64,000 nucleotides of DNA from Pseudorasbora parva (lineage: Eukaryota; Chordata; Actinopteri; Cypriniformes; Gobionidae). Positions 63,696-64,000 of the stretch are shown in pieces. The stretch is from assembly GCF_024679245.1 (NCBI RefSeq), contig NC_090179.1, positions 7,503,327-7,567,326 on the forward strand, read 5' to 3'. The stretch's first letter is position 1; every line of letters begins with the position of its first letter. The notes beneath the pieces were generated by a model. It had not been told where the DNA came from. It saw only the letters and a list, made by a program, of their open reading frames with translations, and did no database searches. Position numbers and translations under genes: made by a program.

Positions 63696-63800
63696 AAATA
63701 TGGAGCGCTTCACGGATTTGCGTGTCATCCTTTCGCAGGGGCCATGCTAATCTTCTCTGTATCGATCCAATTTTAGTATATGTGCTGCCTTAGCAAGCAC
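63696..63800 (-). ncRNA. U6 snRNA-like, copy 8
   Basis: Matches copy 2 over the U6 region. The spacer downstream on the minus strand is nearly identical to that of copy 5. The array continues beyond the window. Confidence 0.85.
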
Positions 63801-64000
63801 AAGTTTGCTGGCCGCTCAAGGCATATGTACACCTCAGGTCCCAGCAAGCTCTCACCAAGGTGGTAAGGCCCAGCAAACTATCGCGCCACTGTATACCTTA
63901 TTGCACACACTGATATATGCAACAGCTCAATAATTTTAGGGAAAGGGTATGTTAAAGCTTCATCGTTCACGTATGGCCTAATTCCACCATGATATCTTAG

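Larger units (their letters stand above)
59086..64000 (-). repeat. Tandem array of 626 bp units carrying U6-like snRNA
   Basis: Eight units with a period of 625-630 bp run to the window end. The first is cut by the LTR at AAAAGTTGGCAG. Apart from the U6-like 105 bp, each unit holds an unassigned spacer. Units fall into two sequence types (CACGATATGCAG against CACAATCTGCAG), and unit 8 repeats unit 5, three periods apart. Confidence 0.92.

Overview
The window is vertebrate nuclear DNA, almost certainly from a teleost and most likely cyprinid-like. It has GT-AG introns, long TA/TG/TC microsatellites, a Tc1-type transposon, many hAT- and TTAA-type non-autonomous elements, and the familiar fish repeat that opens with TTAAAGGG and a TTCACCC core. 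No prokaryotic, organellar or CRISPR signal is present.

The one host protein gene lies at 776-28112 on the plus strand. It is the 3' part of a ceruloplasmin/hephaestin-family multicopper ferroxidase. Fifteen exons join without a frame break (2,240 bp, 745 residues plus a stop) and cover the end of cupredoxin domain 2 through domain 6. Domains 1-2 lie upstream of the window. Domain 4 has an intact type-1 copper site. Domain 6 has an intact type-1 site and its half of the trinuclear cluster. Two possible C-termini are encoded. One is a spliced tail with a GPI-type or membrane hydrophobic segment. The other is a read-through of the domain 6 exon, ending 13 codons later, that would give a soluble protein. 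The introns are packed with transposable elements: TTAA-flanked elements at 1131-2273, 12360-16858 and 25534-26478, hAT elements at 2398-3304 and 7917-8571, long hairpins, and a 1.5 kb element at 20749-22237.

From 28.1 to 59 kb no host gene is visible and the DNA is a nest of repeats. It holds a long-inverted-repeat CACTG-type family (28.5-30.9 and 51.7-54.4 kb, with further copies), one copy of which is split by an hAT insertion. It also holds a LINE that keeps its 5' tandem repeats, ORF1 and endonuclease but lacks reverse transcriptase (32.3-35.5 kb), a 3.3 kb CACTG-ended element (35.9-39.2 kb), and a dead Tc1 transposon broken by two younger insertions (39.7-44.1 kb). Further right are a large palindrome (47.3-48.5 kb), two copies of a G-run-ended element (48.8-51.7 kb), a RecQ-like helicase remnant (about 55.5 kb) and a minus-strand LTR with primer-binding site (57.1-59.1 kb).

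The last 5 kb (59.09 kb to the window end) is a tandem array with a period of about 626 bp. Each unit carries a U6 snRNA-like sequence on the minus strand, eight copies in all. A PSE-like block and a TATA-like block sit at canonical distances upstream, but the usual T-run terminator is missing. A hairpin and a 3'-box-like motif follow each copy. The array is the most unusual feature of the window. All boundaries and family names come from reading the sequence alone; no database search was made.
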